From Phormidesmis priestleyi BC1401 (lineage in GTDB: Bacteria; Cyanobacteriota; Cyanobacteriia; Leptolyngbyales; Leptolyngbyaceae): a stretch of 64,000 bases of DNA. The notes under the pieces were generated by a model, which was not told the origin of the DNA, did not search any database, and worked only from the letters and a program-made list of their open reading frames with translations. Positions 18,356 to 26,946 of the stretch are shown here, piece by piece. The translations under genes and the position numbers were made by a program. Numbering within the stretch: the stretch's first letter is position 1; each line of letters starts with the position of its first letter. The DNA is taken from NCBI RefSeq assembly GCF_001650195.1, contig NZ_LXYR01000012.1, positions 53,663 through 117,662 on the forward strand, in the 5' to 3' direction.

Positions 18356-18631
18356 ATGACAGTTCGACAACCCCGGTACAGCAAAGAAGAATTTGCTCGA
18401 CGGGGCGATGAGATTTATGAATCTCAGGTGCGTCAACAAGTCGAAGAAGGCAATCATGGCAAGATTGTGGCGATCGACATTGAAACCGGAGCCTTTGAAG
18501 TGGCTGATGATAGTCTTAGTGCTGCCAAGCAATTGTTGAAGCGCCTTCCTGAAGCTCAAATCTTTGGAATTCGGATCGGGCATCGTGCCGTCCATCGGTT
18601 CGGTTTTCGCTCTCCCACGACATCCGCATGA
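18356..18631 (+). CDS. Hypothetical protein, partner of the aspartyl protease
   Basis: 91 aa, charged and soluble (begins TVRQPRYSKEEFARRGDEIY; middle GKIVAIDIETGAFEVADD). Its stop overlaps the next start in ATGA, so the two are coupled. The order of a small charged protein followed by a small single-domain protein is reminiscent of a toxin-antitoxin or regulated-protease pair. I do not know a functional study of it. It is the first gene of the cassette between attC-like sites 1 and 2. Confidence 0.7.
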   Translation: MTVRQPRYSKEEFARRGDEIYESQVRQQVEEGNHGKIVAIDIETGAFEVADDSLSAAKQLLKRLPEAQIFGIRIGHRAVHRFGFRSPTTSA

Positions 18632-18999
18632 TTCTTGGAAACGTGAATGTCAACCGAGAGGCGATCGTACAGTTAGCCGTACTCGGTGAAAATCAGCAAA
18701 ATCAGGGAATTAAAGCAGTGATTGACACTGGATACACAGGCTTTCTAACTTTGCCATCTGCTGTCATCACAACTCTAGATCTAACCTGGTATATGCAGCA
18801 AGAAGGTGTGCTAGGCGATGGAAGTATGTGCACGTTTAACGTTTATGAAGCTTTAGTGGTTTGGGATGGTCAGGTTAGATCAGTTGAAATCAATGAGTCA
18901 GAGGCAGATCCATTAGTTGGGATGGGTCTACTAGAAGGCTATGAGTTAAAAATCCAGGCTGTTGCTGGCGGATTGGTAGCAATTACAGCATTACCTTAA
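18628..18999 (+). CDS. Clan AA (retropepsin-like) aspartyl protease, 123 aa
   Basis: A single aspartyl-protease domain. The active-site motif is AVIDTGYTGFLTLP (Asp-Thr-Gly at about residues 31-33), and the second structural half ends LVGMGLLEGYELKI, as in retropepsin-like bacterial proteins that act as dimers. No membrane segment is present. It is coupled to the 91-aa gene and ends 18 bases before attC-like site 2. The substrate is unknown. Confidence 0.8.
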   Translation: MILGNVNVNREAIVQLAVLGENQQNQGIKAVIDTGYTGFLTLPSAVITTLDLTWYMQQEGVLGDGSMCTFNVYEALVVWDGQVRSVEINESEADPLVGMGLLEGYELKIQAVAGGLVAITALP

Positions 19000-19017
19000 G
19001 GAGTCCTTCGCAGCGCG

Positions 19018-19084
19018 GTCTAACTCCCCCAATGCACCCGATCGCCGAGAGGTTATCTGTTGAGGGTGATTGGGAAGGTTAGAC
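19018..19084 (+). other. Integron attC-like site 2
   Basis: It starts GTCTAAC and ends GTTAGAC, exact complements and exact matches to the R''/R' consensus (RYYYAAC and GTTRRRY). Inside, CCCAATGCACCC pairs with GGGTGATTGGG apart from one unpaired base on the left arm, the extrahelical base expected in an L'' box. Length is 67 bp, within the attC range. Confidence 0.75.
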
Positions 19085-19139
19085 ATCTTGTAAAAATGGT
19101 AACTCTGTTAAGTAGTCGTGCAGAAATAAGTGAGCTACT

Positions 19140-19508
19140 ATGTCCAATCTATGTCCCAAGTGTCAAACTACGCAGACAATTGAATATGATGGGGGGCAGT
19201 GGTGTTCAAATTGTGGCAAGTTTGCAGTTCCTCCTACACTGCGTCATCCTTCCACTTCTTACTCTGAGCAAAAGCAAAAATCCTCGCAGCAGACTTTACT
19301 GACTTGCTCTAGTTGCGGGCGCAAAGATAGCATGGGAGACGGTTTATATGATGATGGAGAATGGATAGATAGGTGGAGCTTGTATTGCAGGCATGGCTTA
19401 TCCTCGTTGAAGGCTAAAATAATAATGAAACGTTGGAATTACTCTAATGAGACTCGATCGTATTACGAGCAACCCAAAACGGATGAATGGGCAACCCTGC
19501 ATTCGTAA
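19140..19508 (+). CDS. Zinc-ribbon hypothetical protein, 122 aa
   Basis: Two zinc-ribbon-like Cys pairs are visible: CPKCQ...CSNCG (residues 5-8 and 23-26) and CSSCG followed by a lone Cys in SLYCRHG. No other domain is recognisable. The last 20 codons overlap, in another frame, the start of the DUF433 gene at 19447, so the true C-terminus may be altered by recombination. It is the first gene of the cassette between attC-like sites 2 and 3. Confidence 0.5.
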   Translation: MSNLCPKCQTTQTIEYDGGQWCSNCGKFAVPPTLRHPSTSYSEQKQKSSQQTLLTCSSCGRKDSMGDGLYDDGEWIDRWSLYCRHGLSSLKAKIIMKRWNYSNETRSYYEQPKTDEWATLHS

Positions 19509-19690
19509 TCTTCGCTTTACGGTTCGTCGGGTGATTGAGCTACTCGCAACTTACTCCTAATCGAGAAGAATTACATCAAGAGTTTCCAGAGCTAGAGGAT
19601 GAAGATATCCGACAAGCCCTAATCTTTGCCTCTTCCTATTTGGACGATCGCATCATTGAGCTTCCTAATCGCTATGAAACTGTTGCTTGA
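19447..19690 (+). pseudogene. DUF433 antitoxin gene with a one-base frameshift
   Basis: Starting at the ATG at 19447 the frame reads RLDRITSNPKRMNGQPCIRN and on to RRVIELLATY, a typical DUF433 N-terminus (antitoxin-like, HTH-related). It hits TAA at 19558. The next frame continues exactly with NREELHQEFPELEDEDIRQA and ends in ELPNRYETVA with stop at 19688-19690. Deleting a single T near 19555 restores one frame of about 80 residues. Thus an intact-looking antitoxin is broken by one base, or there is a sequencing error. It overlaps the DUF5615 gene by 17 bases. Confidence 0.75.
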
Positions 19691-20042
19691 TTAAGGATTG
19701 CCACTCTCTGCGGCAGCGTTGTTATGTGATGCAGGTATCGATACTATCCATGTTGGTGAAAGCAGGATGTCTGAAGCTGAAGATGCAGACATCATTCAGA
19801 GAGCCAGAAATGACGGGCGTATCGTTGCTACGCTTGACGCAGATTTTCATACACTGCTGGCACTTGATGTAGCGATCGCTTCTTCGGTTATTCGCATTCG
19901 GATTGAAAGATTACGTGCCCCGGCGCTCACAAATCTTTTGTTGACAGTAATCGCTGAATGCAAGGAGGATTTAGAACAAGGATCAGCGATTACGGTTGAG
20001 CCGAGCCGTATTCGCCGTTTGCCGTTAGTGCCAGATATCTAA
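19674..20042 (+). pseudogene. DUF5615 PIN-like toxin gene with an early nonsense codon
   Basis: The expected start ATG at 19674 reads MKLLLD, then TAA at 19692-19694, then GLPLSAAALLCDAGIDTIHV in the same frame to the stop at 20040-20042. A Glu or Gln codon changed to TAA by one base explains this. Family members normally begin like MKLLxDExLP and form a PIN-like nuclease fold; the acidic residues DAD in TLDADFH are retained. Translation could restart at TTG 19698 but would lose the first acidic residue. It was the toxin partner of the DUF433 gene. The stop codon lies inside the R'' box of attC-like site 3. Confidence 0.75.
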
Positions 20043-20125
20043 CAATCCCGTTGCACACCGATCGTATAGAGTCTTTTCATTGAGTCCGAAAAGTTGCTAG
20101 CGTCCGGTGAGCAGAAACGTTAGAT
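20037..20125 (+). other. Integron attC-like site 3
   Basis: It begins ATCTAAC and ends GTTAGAT, exact complements that match the R''/R' consensus. TTGCACACCG on the left and CGGTGAGCAG on the right form the L boxes with two mismatches. It is 89 bp long and closes the cassette array; phosphoketolase follows after about 110 bases. Confidence 0.72.
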
Positions 20126-20232
20126 GACTTTTCCAAATCTCTTCCATTGGAAGCCTGTTTTCTTTTTGGTCAGGTGGCTGTGTACTATGAGTAGGAGTTA
20201 AACCCTCGCTCATCGCACTAGGTATCACCAGC

Positions 20233-22461
20233 ATGACCGCAGTAACCCCAACCCCCCAGTCCGCCGCGCCTGCGTTTTGTGAAGGCATTCAACACTTTGG
20301 TGACTCGCTCCCCGGTTTTGATCAATATGGGAAAAGCCCTGCGATCGCTTCCAGCAAACTCGCGATCGCTGACCCTGACGACCTGACCGCAGCCTATCAG
20401 ACTATGCTGACGGCAGATGCGTTGCGCTATCTGATCCTGCAAGTGACCGCGAGTAAGGCATCTGGGCACCCCGGCGGGTTTGCCAGTCAAGCCGAAGCCT
20501 ATGCCGCGCTGGTAATGTTGGGTCACAAAAATATTCTCACCGAAGTCGGACATCACGCTCCTGGATTCTATAGCGCGATGTTTTTAGACCGATCGCTCGA
20601 AGATATGGGCATTCAGACTGTGCAGCAGTTGCGCGATCGCTTCCGCGAAAAGCATGGGTTATTGGGACACCTCTCTGGCTTGATTCCTGGGATCTTGGCT
20701 CCCGCAGGTCCCTTGGGGCAGGGGCAACACTTTGCGATGGCAGCCGCGACTCTGCATCGCGATACGCTGTTTCCCTTCACAGTCGGCGATGGAGGATTAG
20801 GCGAACCGTATATTGTCAGCGCGATCGCGCACTTCCATACTGCCTACCCCAAGGTGACTAACTTTTTGCCTGTGCTGGTGTGGAATGGCTTCTCGCAAGA
20901 GCATCACAGCATGGTGTCTACCAAATCGAATGAGCAGATGATTGCCTACTGGAAGGGCAACGGCTTTGAGGAAGTGGTGATGGTCGATGCCAAAGACTTT
21001 GACGACCAAAATCAGCCCGGAGATTATGTAGACAGCACGGCGTTCTCGTTTGAGCAGCGGCTTCAGTTTACAAAGTCGGTGCTGACTGCGATCGATGGCG
21101 CTGCCCAGTCTGCTCTGGGAAGAAAGCTGACGGTCTTTATCATCAAGCAGCTTAAAGGTGCCGGAATGCACGCGAGAGGCGCAAAATCTCACAACCTCTA
21201 TGCTCAACACACCCTCGATAACGCCGATATTATTGCCGCGCTAAAAGCTCGTGCTCTCACTCCCGCAGCCTGGGAACTGGTGCGAACCAACTGCGAACGG
21301 GCAGGCGGCGGACCTGCGAGCAAAACGGCGGTGACTGAATTGGTGTTGCCCTTGCCCGATTTGGGTCAGTTGCCTCTAGAAGAATTCACCGTGGGCGGAG
21401 ATCCCAAAGTCTCGACGACGGCAATGGGTAAGCTAGTTGGCTATGTCGGACAGGTCGATCGTGCCTTCACCGTCACCAATGCAGACGGCAACGAAGCCTC
21501 CGGGATTGCCAACATCAATCAGGCATTGCGAATCATTCACCCCGTTGAAGACGCGCTCTACAACCAATCGCCCAACGGACAAGTCTATGAGCCGCTCAGC
21601 GAAGATGCCTGTGCAGGGTTGGCAGCCGGATTAGCGCTGATGGGTTCTCGATCGCTCTGGTGCTCTTATGAATCGTTTGCGATCAATGGCTTACCGATTT
21701 GGCAAACGGTGACTCAGGCAATGGCAGAATTGCGCCGTCCGACTCCCTCGACGATGACGCTGTTTACGGCAGGAGCGTTAGAGCAGGGGCGCAACGGCTG
21801 GACTCACCAACGTCCTGAAATCGAGGCGTATTTTGCGGCGATGATGCGAAATGGCAATGTCTTTCCGCTGTTTCCACCCGACGCAAACAGCATCCAGGTT
21901 TGCTATGACTGGGGGCTGACGACAAAGAATAAGGGCATTGTGATCACGTCGAGTAAGTCGCCACTCCCGATTCACACAACGTTTGAGCAGACGGGACAGG
22001 CATTAAAAGATGGGGCGATCGTCCTCAAAGAAATGCCGAGCGCTGAGAGTCCAAATGCCAAAACCGTAGTGTTTGCCGCCGTCGGTGACATGATCTTGAT
22101 TCCCGTCCTCGAAGCGGCAGCGCATCTCGAAGCGGAAGGATTATCTGTGCGCGTCGTTTCGGTTGTGAATCCGCGTCGTCTCTATCGCGCCCATGATGTC
22201 GCCTGGGAGCTTTGCTCAGAGCCAGACGGCGAGTTTCTTGACGATGCCAAGTTTGAGGCGATGTTTGGCGGCGATGTGCTGATTGGAGTCACCGGGGGAG
22301 CCAGTGGGATGCTGGAGCCGATCATGCTGCGAAGCACTGCCAAGCGCGATACCTTCTCGTGGAAGCGGGGCGAAACCACAGCAAGCGCAGGTGAACTGAT
22401 GGCAGTCAACGGCATCACGGCTGAAGCACTGGCAAAACGTGCTTTGGATCTAGCGCACTAA
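20233..22461 (+). CDS. Phosphoketolase-family TPP enzyme (short paralogue)
   Basis: 742 aa. The N-terminal half has a transketolase-like TPP fold (TADALRYLILQVTASKASGH, GDGGLGEPY), and the C-terminal half carries phosphoketolase hallmarks (SYESFAINGLPIWQ, NGWTHQRPEIEAY, FPPDANSIQVCYDWGL). Canonical XFP is about 790-820 aa with GDGExETGP; this divergent paralogue is shorter and reads GDGGLGEPY, as in the second cyanobacterial phosphoketolase-like group. The likely reaction is phosphate-dependent cleavage of xylulose-5-P or fructose-6-P to acetyl-P, but the substrate is less certain than for canonical XFP. It is preceded by attC-like site 3. Confidence 0.78.
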   Translation: MTAVTPTPQSAAPAFCEGIQHFGDSLPGFDQYGKSPAIASSKLAIADPDDLTAAYQTMLTADALRYLILQVTASKASGHPGGFASQAEAYAALVMLGHKNILTEVGHHAPGFYSAMFLDRSLEDMGIQTVQQLRDRFREKHGLLGHLSGLIPGILAPAGPLGQGQHFAMAAATLHRDTLFPFTVGDGGLGEPYIVSAIAHFHTAYPKVTNFLPVLVWNGFSQEHHSMVSTKSNEQMIAYWKGNGFEEVVMVDAKDFDDQNQPGDYVDSTAFSFEQRLQFTKSVLTAIDGAAQSALGRKLTVFIIKQLKGAGMHARGAKSHNLYAQHTLDNADIIAALKARALTPAAWELVRTNCERAGGGPASKTAVTELVLPLPDLGQLPLEEFTVGGDPKVSTTAMGKLVGYVGQVDRAFTVTNADGNEASGIANINQALRIIHPVEDALYNQSPNGQVYEPLSEDACAGLAAGLALMGSRSLWCSYESFAINGLPIWQTVTQAMAELRRPTPSTMTLFTAGALEQGRNGWTHQRPEIEAYFAAMMRNGNVFPLFPPDANSIQVCYDWGLTTKNKGIVITSSKSPLPIHTTFEQTGQALKDGAIVLKEMPSAESPNAKTVVFAAVGDMILIPVLEAAAHLEAEGLSVRVVSVVNPRRLYRAHDVAWELCSEPDGEFLDDAKFEAMFGGDVLIGVTGGASGMLEPIMLRSTAKRDTFSWKRGETTASAGELMAVNGITAEALAKRALDLAH

Positions 22462-22570
22462 ATTCTTTTCAAGCAAAAGACTGGTGAAATTTAGGGGCGA
22501 TCGCTAAGATGTGATAATTTTACATATCTTGCGATCTCCCCTTTTCTGTACAAATTTTGGTGCCTAACCG

Positions 22571-23533
22571 ATGTTGCCAACCTACTCGCTGATTGTTCCG
22601 ATCTACAACGAAGAAGCCACCCTTCATGAGCTTTATCGTCGGGTCAGTTTGGTGATGAATCGATTGGATGCCCCAGCCGAATTAGTGTTGATCAATGATG
22701 GCAGTCACGACCGATCGCTGTCTCTGATCCGAGAGCTACACCAGGAAGATTCACGGGTTTGCTATTTGAGTTTGGCTCGTAATTTTGGGCATCAGATTGC
22801 AGTGACGGCAGGCTTAAACTTTGCACGGGGTCGCGTGATTGTGATTTTAGATGCCGATTTGCAAGACCCACCCGAACTGATTCCGGCAATGATTGAGAAA
22901 TGGAACCAGGGCTATCAGGTGGTCTACGCTCAACGAACGCAGCGCCGAAAAGAGGGCTGGTTCAAGCGGTTTACCGCCTACACGTTTTACCGTTTGTTGA
23001 AGAATCTGGCGGATGTTGAGATTCCAATAGACACGGGCGACTTTTGTTTGTTAGATCGCCAAGTCGTAGATTTGCTCAACGCCATGCCAGAGAGAAATCG
23101 CTATATTCGGGGGCTACGATCGTGGGTGGGCTTTCAGCAGACTTCGATTAAGTTTGAGCGAGATCCGCGATTTGCGGGCGAGGTGAAATACACCTTCAGC
23201 AAATCGTTTGGGCTGGCGGTCAACGGGTTGGTGTCGTTTTCTATCGTGCCGCTCCGCATCTCGACCTATGTGGGCTTATTTGCAGCCGTGGTAGCGCTGG
23301 TGATGGCAGTCTTGGTGCTCTACTGGCGGATTTTTGTGCCCCACTCTCCCGTCACCGGACTTGCCACGATCATTGTGGCGATTTTCTTTCTGGGTGCCGT
23401 GCAGCTTGTGAGCATCGGCATTCTCGGCGAGTATATTGGACGGATTTATGAGGAAGTGAAAAACCGTCCGCTCTATACGCTGGGAGAAGTGGCAGGGTTT
23501 GAACGACAGCCCGAAGCGAGTCGATCGCGATAA
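22571..23533 (+). CDS. Family 2 glycosyltransferase, GtrB/DPMS-like
   Basis: 320 aa. The GT-A domain carries [18 protein letters not shown] at the N-terminus, [11 protein letters not shown] and the DXD-like [11 protein letters not shown]. Two C-terminal membrane segments (about 233-258 and 266-292) match undecaprenyl-phosphate or dolichyl-phosphate sugar transferases such as GtrB/ArnC. It would build a lipid-linked sugar on the cytoplasmic face for envelope glycans. Confidence 0.92.
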   Translation: MLPTYSLIVPIYNEEATLHELYRRVSLVMNRLDAPAELVLINDGSHDRSLSLIRELHQEDSRVCYLSLARNFGHQIAVTAGLNFARGRVIVILDADLQDPPELIPAMIEKWNQGYQVVYAQRTQRRKEGWFKRFTAYTFYRLLKNLADVEIPIDTGDFCLLDRQVVDLLNAMPERNRYIRGLRSWVGFQQTSIKFERDPRFAGEVKYTFSKSFGLAVNGLVSFSIVPLRISTYVGLFAAVVALVMAVLVLYWRIFVPHSPVTGLATIIVAIFFLGAVQLVSIGILGEYIGRIYEEVKNRPLYTLGEVAGFERQPEASRSR

Positions 23534-23613
23534 AGGCTGCTCGATCGTTCTGTCAAAAGACCCCGTGAAAAGACTACAATGACCCCGCTACCTGTCTTTT
23601 TCACCAAACTTCT

Positions 23614-24657
23614 ATGATACGTTCCCGGTTCCTCGTCGCTCTGCTCGTTTTAGCCTTAACCGCTTGCAGTGACACTCCCACGACTCAAAGCGGCGGAACC
23701 GCACCGAAAGGGCGATTAGCCACCGTTCTCAGTCGAGGAAAACTTGTGTGTGGCGTGAGCGGAGAACTGCCCGGATTTAGCTTTGTCGGCAAAGACGGCA
23801 AATATTCAGGGCTGGATGTCGATGTGTGTCGCGCACTTGCTGCTGCCTTATTTAACGACGCTAACGCCGTGGAGTATCGCAACCTCAACGCCAAAGAGAG
23901 GTTTACAGCCGTACAAACCGGGGAAGTCGATGTTCTCAGCCGCAACACCACTTGGACGATGAGCCGCGACACCTCAGTGGGATTGGAGTTTGCGCCCGTC
24001 GTCTTTTATGACGGTCAAGGCATCATGGTAAGAAAAGCGAGCAACATCAAAACCCTGGCGGATCTCCAGGGCAAATCAATCTGCATTCAGACTGGAACGA
24101 CGACCGAGCAAAACTTGACCGATCAAATGCGGAAGCGAGGCATTCTCTATACGCCCGTCGTGTTTGAGGATGTGAATACGACGTTTGGCACTTACGCAGA
24201 AGGACGCTGTGAAGGAGTCACTGCCGATCGCTCTCAGCTCGTGTCTCGCCGCACGACGTTGCCCAAACCCGACGATCACATCATTTTAGAAGAACCCCTA
24301 TCCGAAGAGCCTTTAGCGCCTGCCGTCGCCGATGGTGACGCTGCCTGGAGTAATCTAGTGAGATGGACAGTGTTTACGTTGATCAAAGCTGAAGAATTAG
24401 GCGTGACTTCTCAAAATGTGACTCAGCAGGTAAACAGCCCCGACCCGACGGTGAAGCGATTTCTGGGTGCGGAAGGGGACTTAGGGAAGGGAATGGGAGT
24501 AACGAATGACTTTGCAGTGCGAATCATTCAGCAGGTTGGAAACTATGGTGAGATCTACGATCGTAACCTCGGTGCTAAGACCAAGTTAAATCTGCCACGC
24601 GGACAAAATAATCTTTCGACTAAGGGAGGGTTACTGCTCTCGCCGCCATTTCGATAG
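23614..24657 (+). CDS. Polar amino acid ABC transporter substrate-binding lipoprotein
   Basis: 347 aa. The N-terminus has a lipoprotein signal with LTAC at residues 15-18. The mature part is a family 3 binding protein (RGKLVCGVSGELPGFSFVGK, GLDVDVCRALAAALF) of the AapJ/NatF type, longer than single-residue binding proteins. It should feed the two permeases and the ATPase encoded on the opposite strand at 26.1-28.9 kb; the binding protein is separated from them by a MITE-like element and small genes. Confidence 0.92.
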   Translation: MIRSRFLVALLVLALTACSDTPTTQSGGTAPKGRLATVLSRGKLVCGVSGELPGFSFVGKDGKYSGLDVDVCRALAAALFNDANAVEYRNLNAKERFTAVQTGEVDVLSRNTTWTMSRDTSVGLEFAPVVFYDGQGIMVRKASNIKTLADLQGKSICIQTGTTTEQNLTDQMRKRGILYTPVVFEDVNTTFGTYAEGRCEGVTADRSQLVSRRTTLPKPDDHIILEEPLSEEPLAPAVADGDAAWSNLVRWTVFTLIKAEELGVTSQNVTQQVNSPDPTVKRFLGAEGDLGKGMGVTNDFAVRIIQQVGNYGEIYDRNLGAKTKLNLPRGQNNLSTKGGLLLSPPFR

Positions 24658-24664
24658 AAAGTTC

Positions 24665-24807
24665 GGCGTTGCTGAATCGATCTAGGAAACACAGGTTTTA
24701 CCCTCACCCTAGCCCTCTCCCAAAAGGAGAGGGGACAAGAGTTCTAACTCCCTTCTCCTTGGGGAGAAGGGCTGGGGAAGAGGGCATTATCTGCATTCAG
24801 CAACGCC
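24665..24807. repeat. MITE-like element, copy 1 (complete)
   Basis: It is bounded by exact 13-bp terminal inverted repeats GGCGTTGCTGAAT and ATTCAGCAACGCC. Inside are the pyrimidine- and purine-rich blocks (CCCTCACCCTAGCCCTCTCC, GGAGAAGGGCTGGGG) common in cyanobacterial intergenic repeats. A second, end-truncated copy lies in opposite orientation at 58487-58615. Confidence 0.75.
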
Positions 24808-24879
24808 CAAAGTTCAGCTTGTCTTGAGTTCTGATGGTCTCGTGGGCATAGGGTGTTCACAAAATTCTATAGTTGTGCC

Positions 24880-25140
24880 ATGACCGACGATAAAACCGAG
24901 AGTTCGATCTGTATCGGCACATTTGACTGTTCAGGAGTTCCGATCGCGGTTACTAAAAAACAGTTGAGTGAATGCGCGATCGTGGCGTTTCAAACGGTTT
25001 CGTTAAACAGGCTAATAGCAAGCTGTCTGTCGCTTGATCTGGCTAACGTCACCTACGTTCACAGAAAAGATGGCTCCTCGATCAAAATCGAACGCAGCCT
25101 CAACGGGTTTACTGGATATCTCGGAACCTCCCGTCTGTAA
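24880..25140 (+). CDS. Hypothetical protein, 86 aa
   Basis: I do not recognise the family. The ATG at 24880 is chosen; an in-frame GTG at 24853 would add nine residues lying in the repeat-adjacent leader. The protein is soluble, starts TDDKTESSICIGTFDCSG and has a helical centre (AIVAFQTVSLNRLIASC) with three Cys. It contains HIP1-type bases and normal codon use. Confidence 0.6.
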   Translation: MTDDKTESSICIGTFDCSGVPIAVTKKQLSECAIVAFQTVSLNRLIASCLSLDLANVTYVHRKDGSSIKIERSLNGFTGYLGTSRL

Positions 25141-25190
25141 TGTCGTTAAGATTGAGGTAGTACAGATACTTTCCTTAATTCAGGTTGATC

Positions 25191-25331
25191 ATGGCGAACG
25201 CAGACGATCGTAAGAAAAGAATCATGGAGCATATCGCTCGCAGTGTCGGAGACTTTGGTAAAGACTCATCGCCGCGATCGATAGAACGCAAACAGCGCAT
25301 TCTAGATCACATTCGACGGACAACAGGCTAA
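25191..25331 (+). CDS. Small conserved basic protein, 46 aa
   Basis: ATG at 25191, TAA at 25329-25331. The peptide begins MANADDRKKRIMEHIARSVG and ends RKQRILDHIRRTTG. Two copies of a similar basic motif (KKRIMEHI and KQRILDHI) flank a short linker, an internal duplication that argues for real coding. Small proteins of this layout recur in cyanobacteria, as far as I recall; the function is unknown. The gene lies 50 bases after the 86-aa gene on the same strand. Confidence 0.7.
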   Translation: MANADDRKKRIMEHIARSVGDFGKDSSPRSIERKQRILDHIRRTTG

Positions 25332-25448
25332 ACGAATACGCAGCAAATCTTCGTCACATTAGGCAAAGCATTCAGTCTATATTTTCCGCGATGTTGCAAA
25401 AATTGTTTGCTGGATGCTTTGCCATTATGGTGACTCGATCGTGAGAAT

Positions 25449-26045
25449 CTACTTAGTTTTTGCCGATGGCATAAGTACTTTATCGATTACGTGAATGACC
25501 CCATTGCTGGCTTTGATGTCTGCTTTGACAACCTTTGCGTTGTTTACCATGACACCCATAGCACTCACCTTGACTTTCACTGAGCTACCTTCAACCGTTT
25601 TGACTTTTCCGGTTTTGAGATTGGTAGACAAGACATCACCCGCAACCACATGGTAGGTCAAGATTTTGACTAGCATGGCTTTATTTTGGGGCAGCAGAAG
25701 TTTCTCGACGGTGCCTTTGGGCAGTGCTGCAAACGCCGCATCAGTCGGAGCAAATACGGTGAAGGGTCCGGGACCGGAGAGCGTTTCGGTCAGACCTGCC
25801 GCTTTGAGAGCCGCTGTTAGTGTCTTAAATGACCCGTTTATGGCTGCAATTTGGACGATCGTTTTCTTAGCCGCCATCGGAGCAGGACGAGAGACAGGCT
25901 TGAGGGAAGGAGCAGGCTTAGTCATCGGCATCGGATACGTCATCGGCATATCAGCAGACTTTGTGACTGCCGGAAAGCTCACTAACGCGCCCAGGCTCAG
26001 AAATCCAGCAAGACTTAACGTTTTCACTAGAGCAGAAATTTTCAT
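25449..26045 (-). CDS. Secreted fasciclin (FAS1) domain protein
   Basis: 198 aa from the ATG at 26045. A signal peptide covers residues 1-30 ([20 protein letters not shown]), followed by a Pro/Met-rich linker (to about 58) and one FAS1 domain. The H1 and H2 motifs of that domain are [15 protein letters not shown] and [16 protein letters not shown]1 proteins are extracytoplasmic adhesion or matrix proteins; cyanobacterial homologues are periplasmic or exported. The longer upstream frame is rejected because it would bury the signal peptide. Confidence 0.93.
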   Translation of the reverse strand: MKISALVKTLSLAGFLSLGALVSFPAVTKSADMPMTYPMPMTKPAPSLKPVSRPAPMAAKKTIVQIAAINGSFKTLTAALKAAGLTETLSGPGPFTVFAPTDAAFAALPKGTVEKLLLPQNKAMLVKILTYHVVAGDVLSTNLKTGKVKTVEGSSVKVKVSAMGVMVNNAKVVKADIKASNGVIHVIDKVLMPSAKTK

Positions 26046-26144
26046 GGTTGTACTAACGAAATTTAGGTTACGAAATGTGAGCCTTGGTAATACCTTGTAA
26101 AGGCTATAACGAAATGTTACAAAACACAATCGTGGTTAAAGGTA

Positions 26145-26873
26145 TCAGAGAATTTGTGAGAGAAACTTTCGGGTGCGTTCTTCTTTGGGGTGTTGAAAAA
26201 ACTCGATCGGACTTGCCGATTCAACGAGTAAGCCTTCATCCATCAGAATGATGCGATCGGCAACTTCTCGCGCAAACCCTACTTCATGCGTGACGACAAT
26301 CATGGTCATACCCGATTCGGCAAGTGAGCGCATCACATCTAGCACTTCGCGCACCATTTCGGGATCGAGGGCAGAAGTCGGTTCATCAAACAGCATGATT
26401 TTGGGCTGCATTGCCAGAGCGCGGGCGATCGCGACTCGCTGCTGTTGCCCACCCGATAGCTGCCCAGGAAATTTTTGCGCCTGTTCAAGAATGCCGACTC
26501 GCTCCAACAGTTGCAGCGCCACTTCTTCAGCCTTTGCCTTACTCCACTTGCGAACATAGGTCGGGGCAAGAGTCACATTTTGCAGCACCGTCAAATGTGG
26601 AAATAAATTGAACTGCTGAAACACCATGCCCACTTCTTGCCGAATGGTGTCAATGTTTCGCAGGTCAGCCGATAGCTCGGTGCCGTCGATGATGATGCGT
26701 CCCTGCTGATAGTCTTCTAGTGCATTAAACGTGCGAATAAACGTCGATTTCCCAGAGCCGGACGGACCCATAATCACGACGACTTCGCCGGGGCTGACGG
26801 TTAAGCTTACGCCCCGCAACACCTGAAATTTGCCGTACCATTTGTGAACATTTTCAGCAATTAGCATTGACAT
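26145..26873 (-). CDS. Polar amino acid ABC transporter ATP-binding protein
   Basis: 242 aa. Walker A is GPSGSGKST, the signature LSGGQQQR, and Walker [14 protein letters not shown]. It is closest in type to GlnQ/BgtA-like ATPases energising amino acid uptake. The start is either ATG 26873 or ATG 26867. It lies 73 bases downstream of the second permease gene, completing a permease-permease-ATPase operon. Confidence 0.95.
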   Translation of the reverse strand: MSMLIAENVHKWYGKFQVLRGVSLTVSPGEVVVIMGPSGSGKSTFIRTFNALEDYQQGRIIIDGTELSADLRNIDTIRQEVGMVFQQFNLFPHLTVLQNVTLAPTYVRKWSKAKAEEVALQLLERVGILEQAQKFPGQLSGGQQQRVAIARALAMQPKIMLFDEPTSALDPEMVREVLDVMRSLAESGMTMIVVTHEVGFAREVADRIILMDEGLLVESASPIEFFQHPKEERTRKFLSQIL

Positions 26874-26946
26874 AGTGGGGAAAGAGAGGAATTTTAGCGA
26901 TCGAGCATTCATTATTAGAATAACTGCGTTCGACGAAAGCCGCAGA

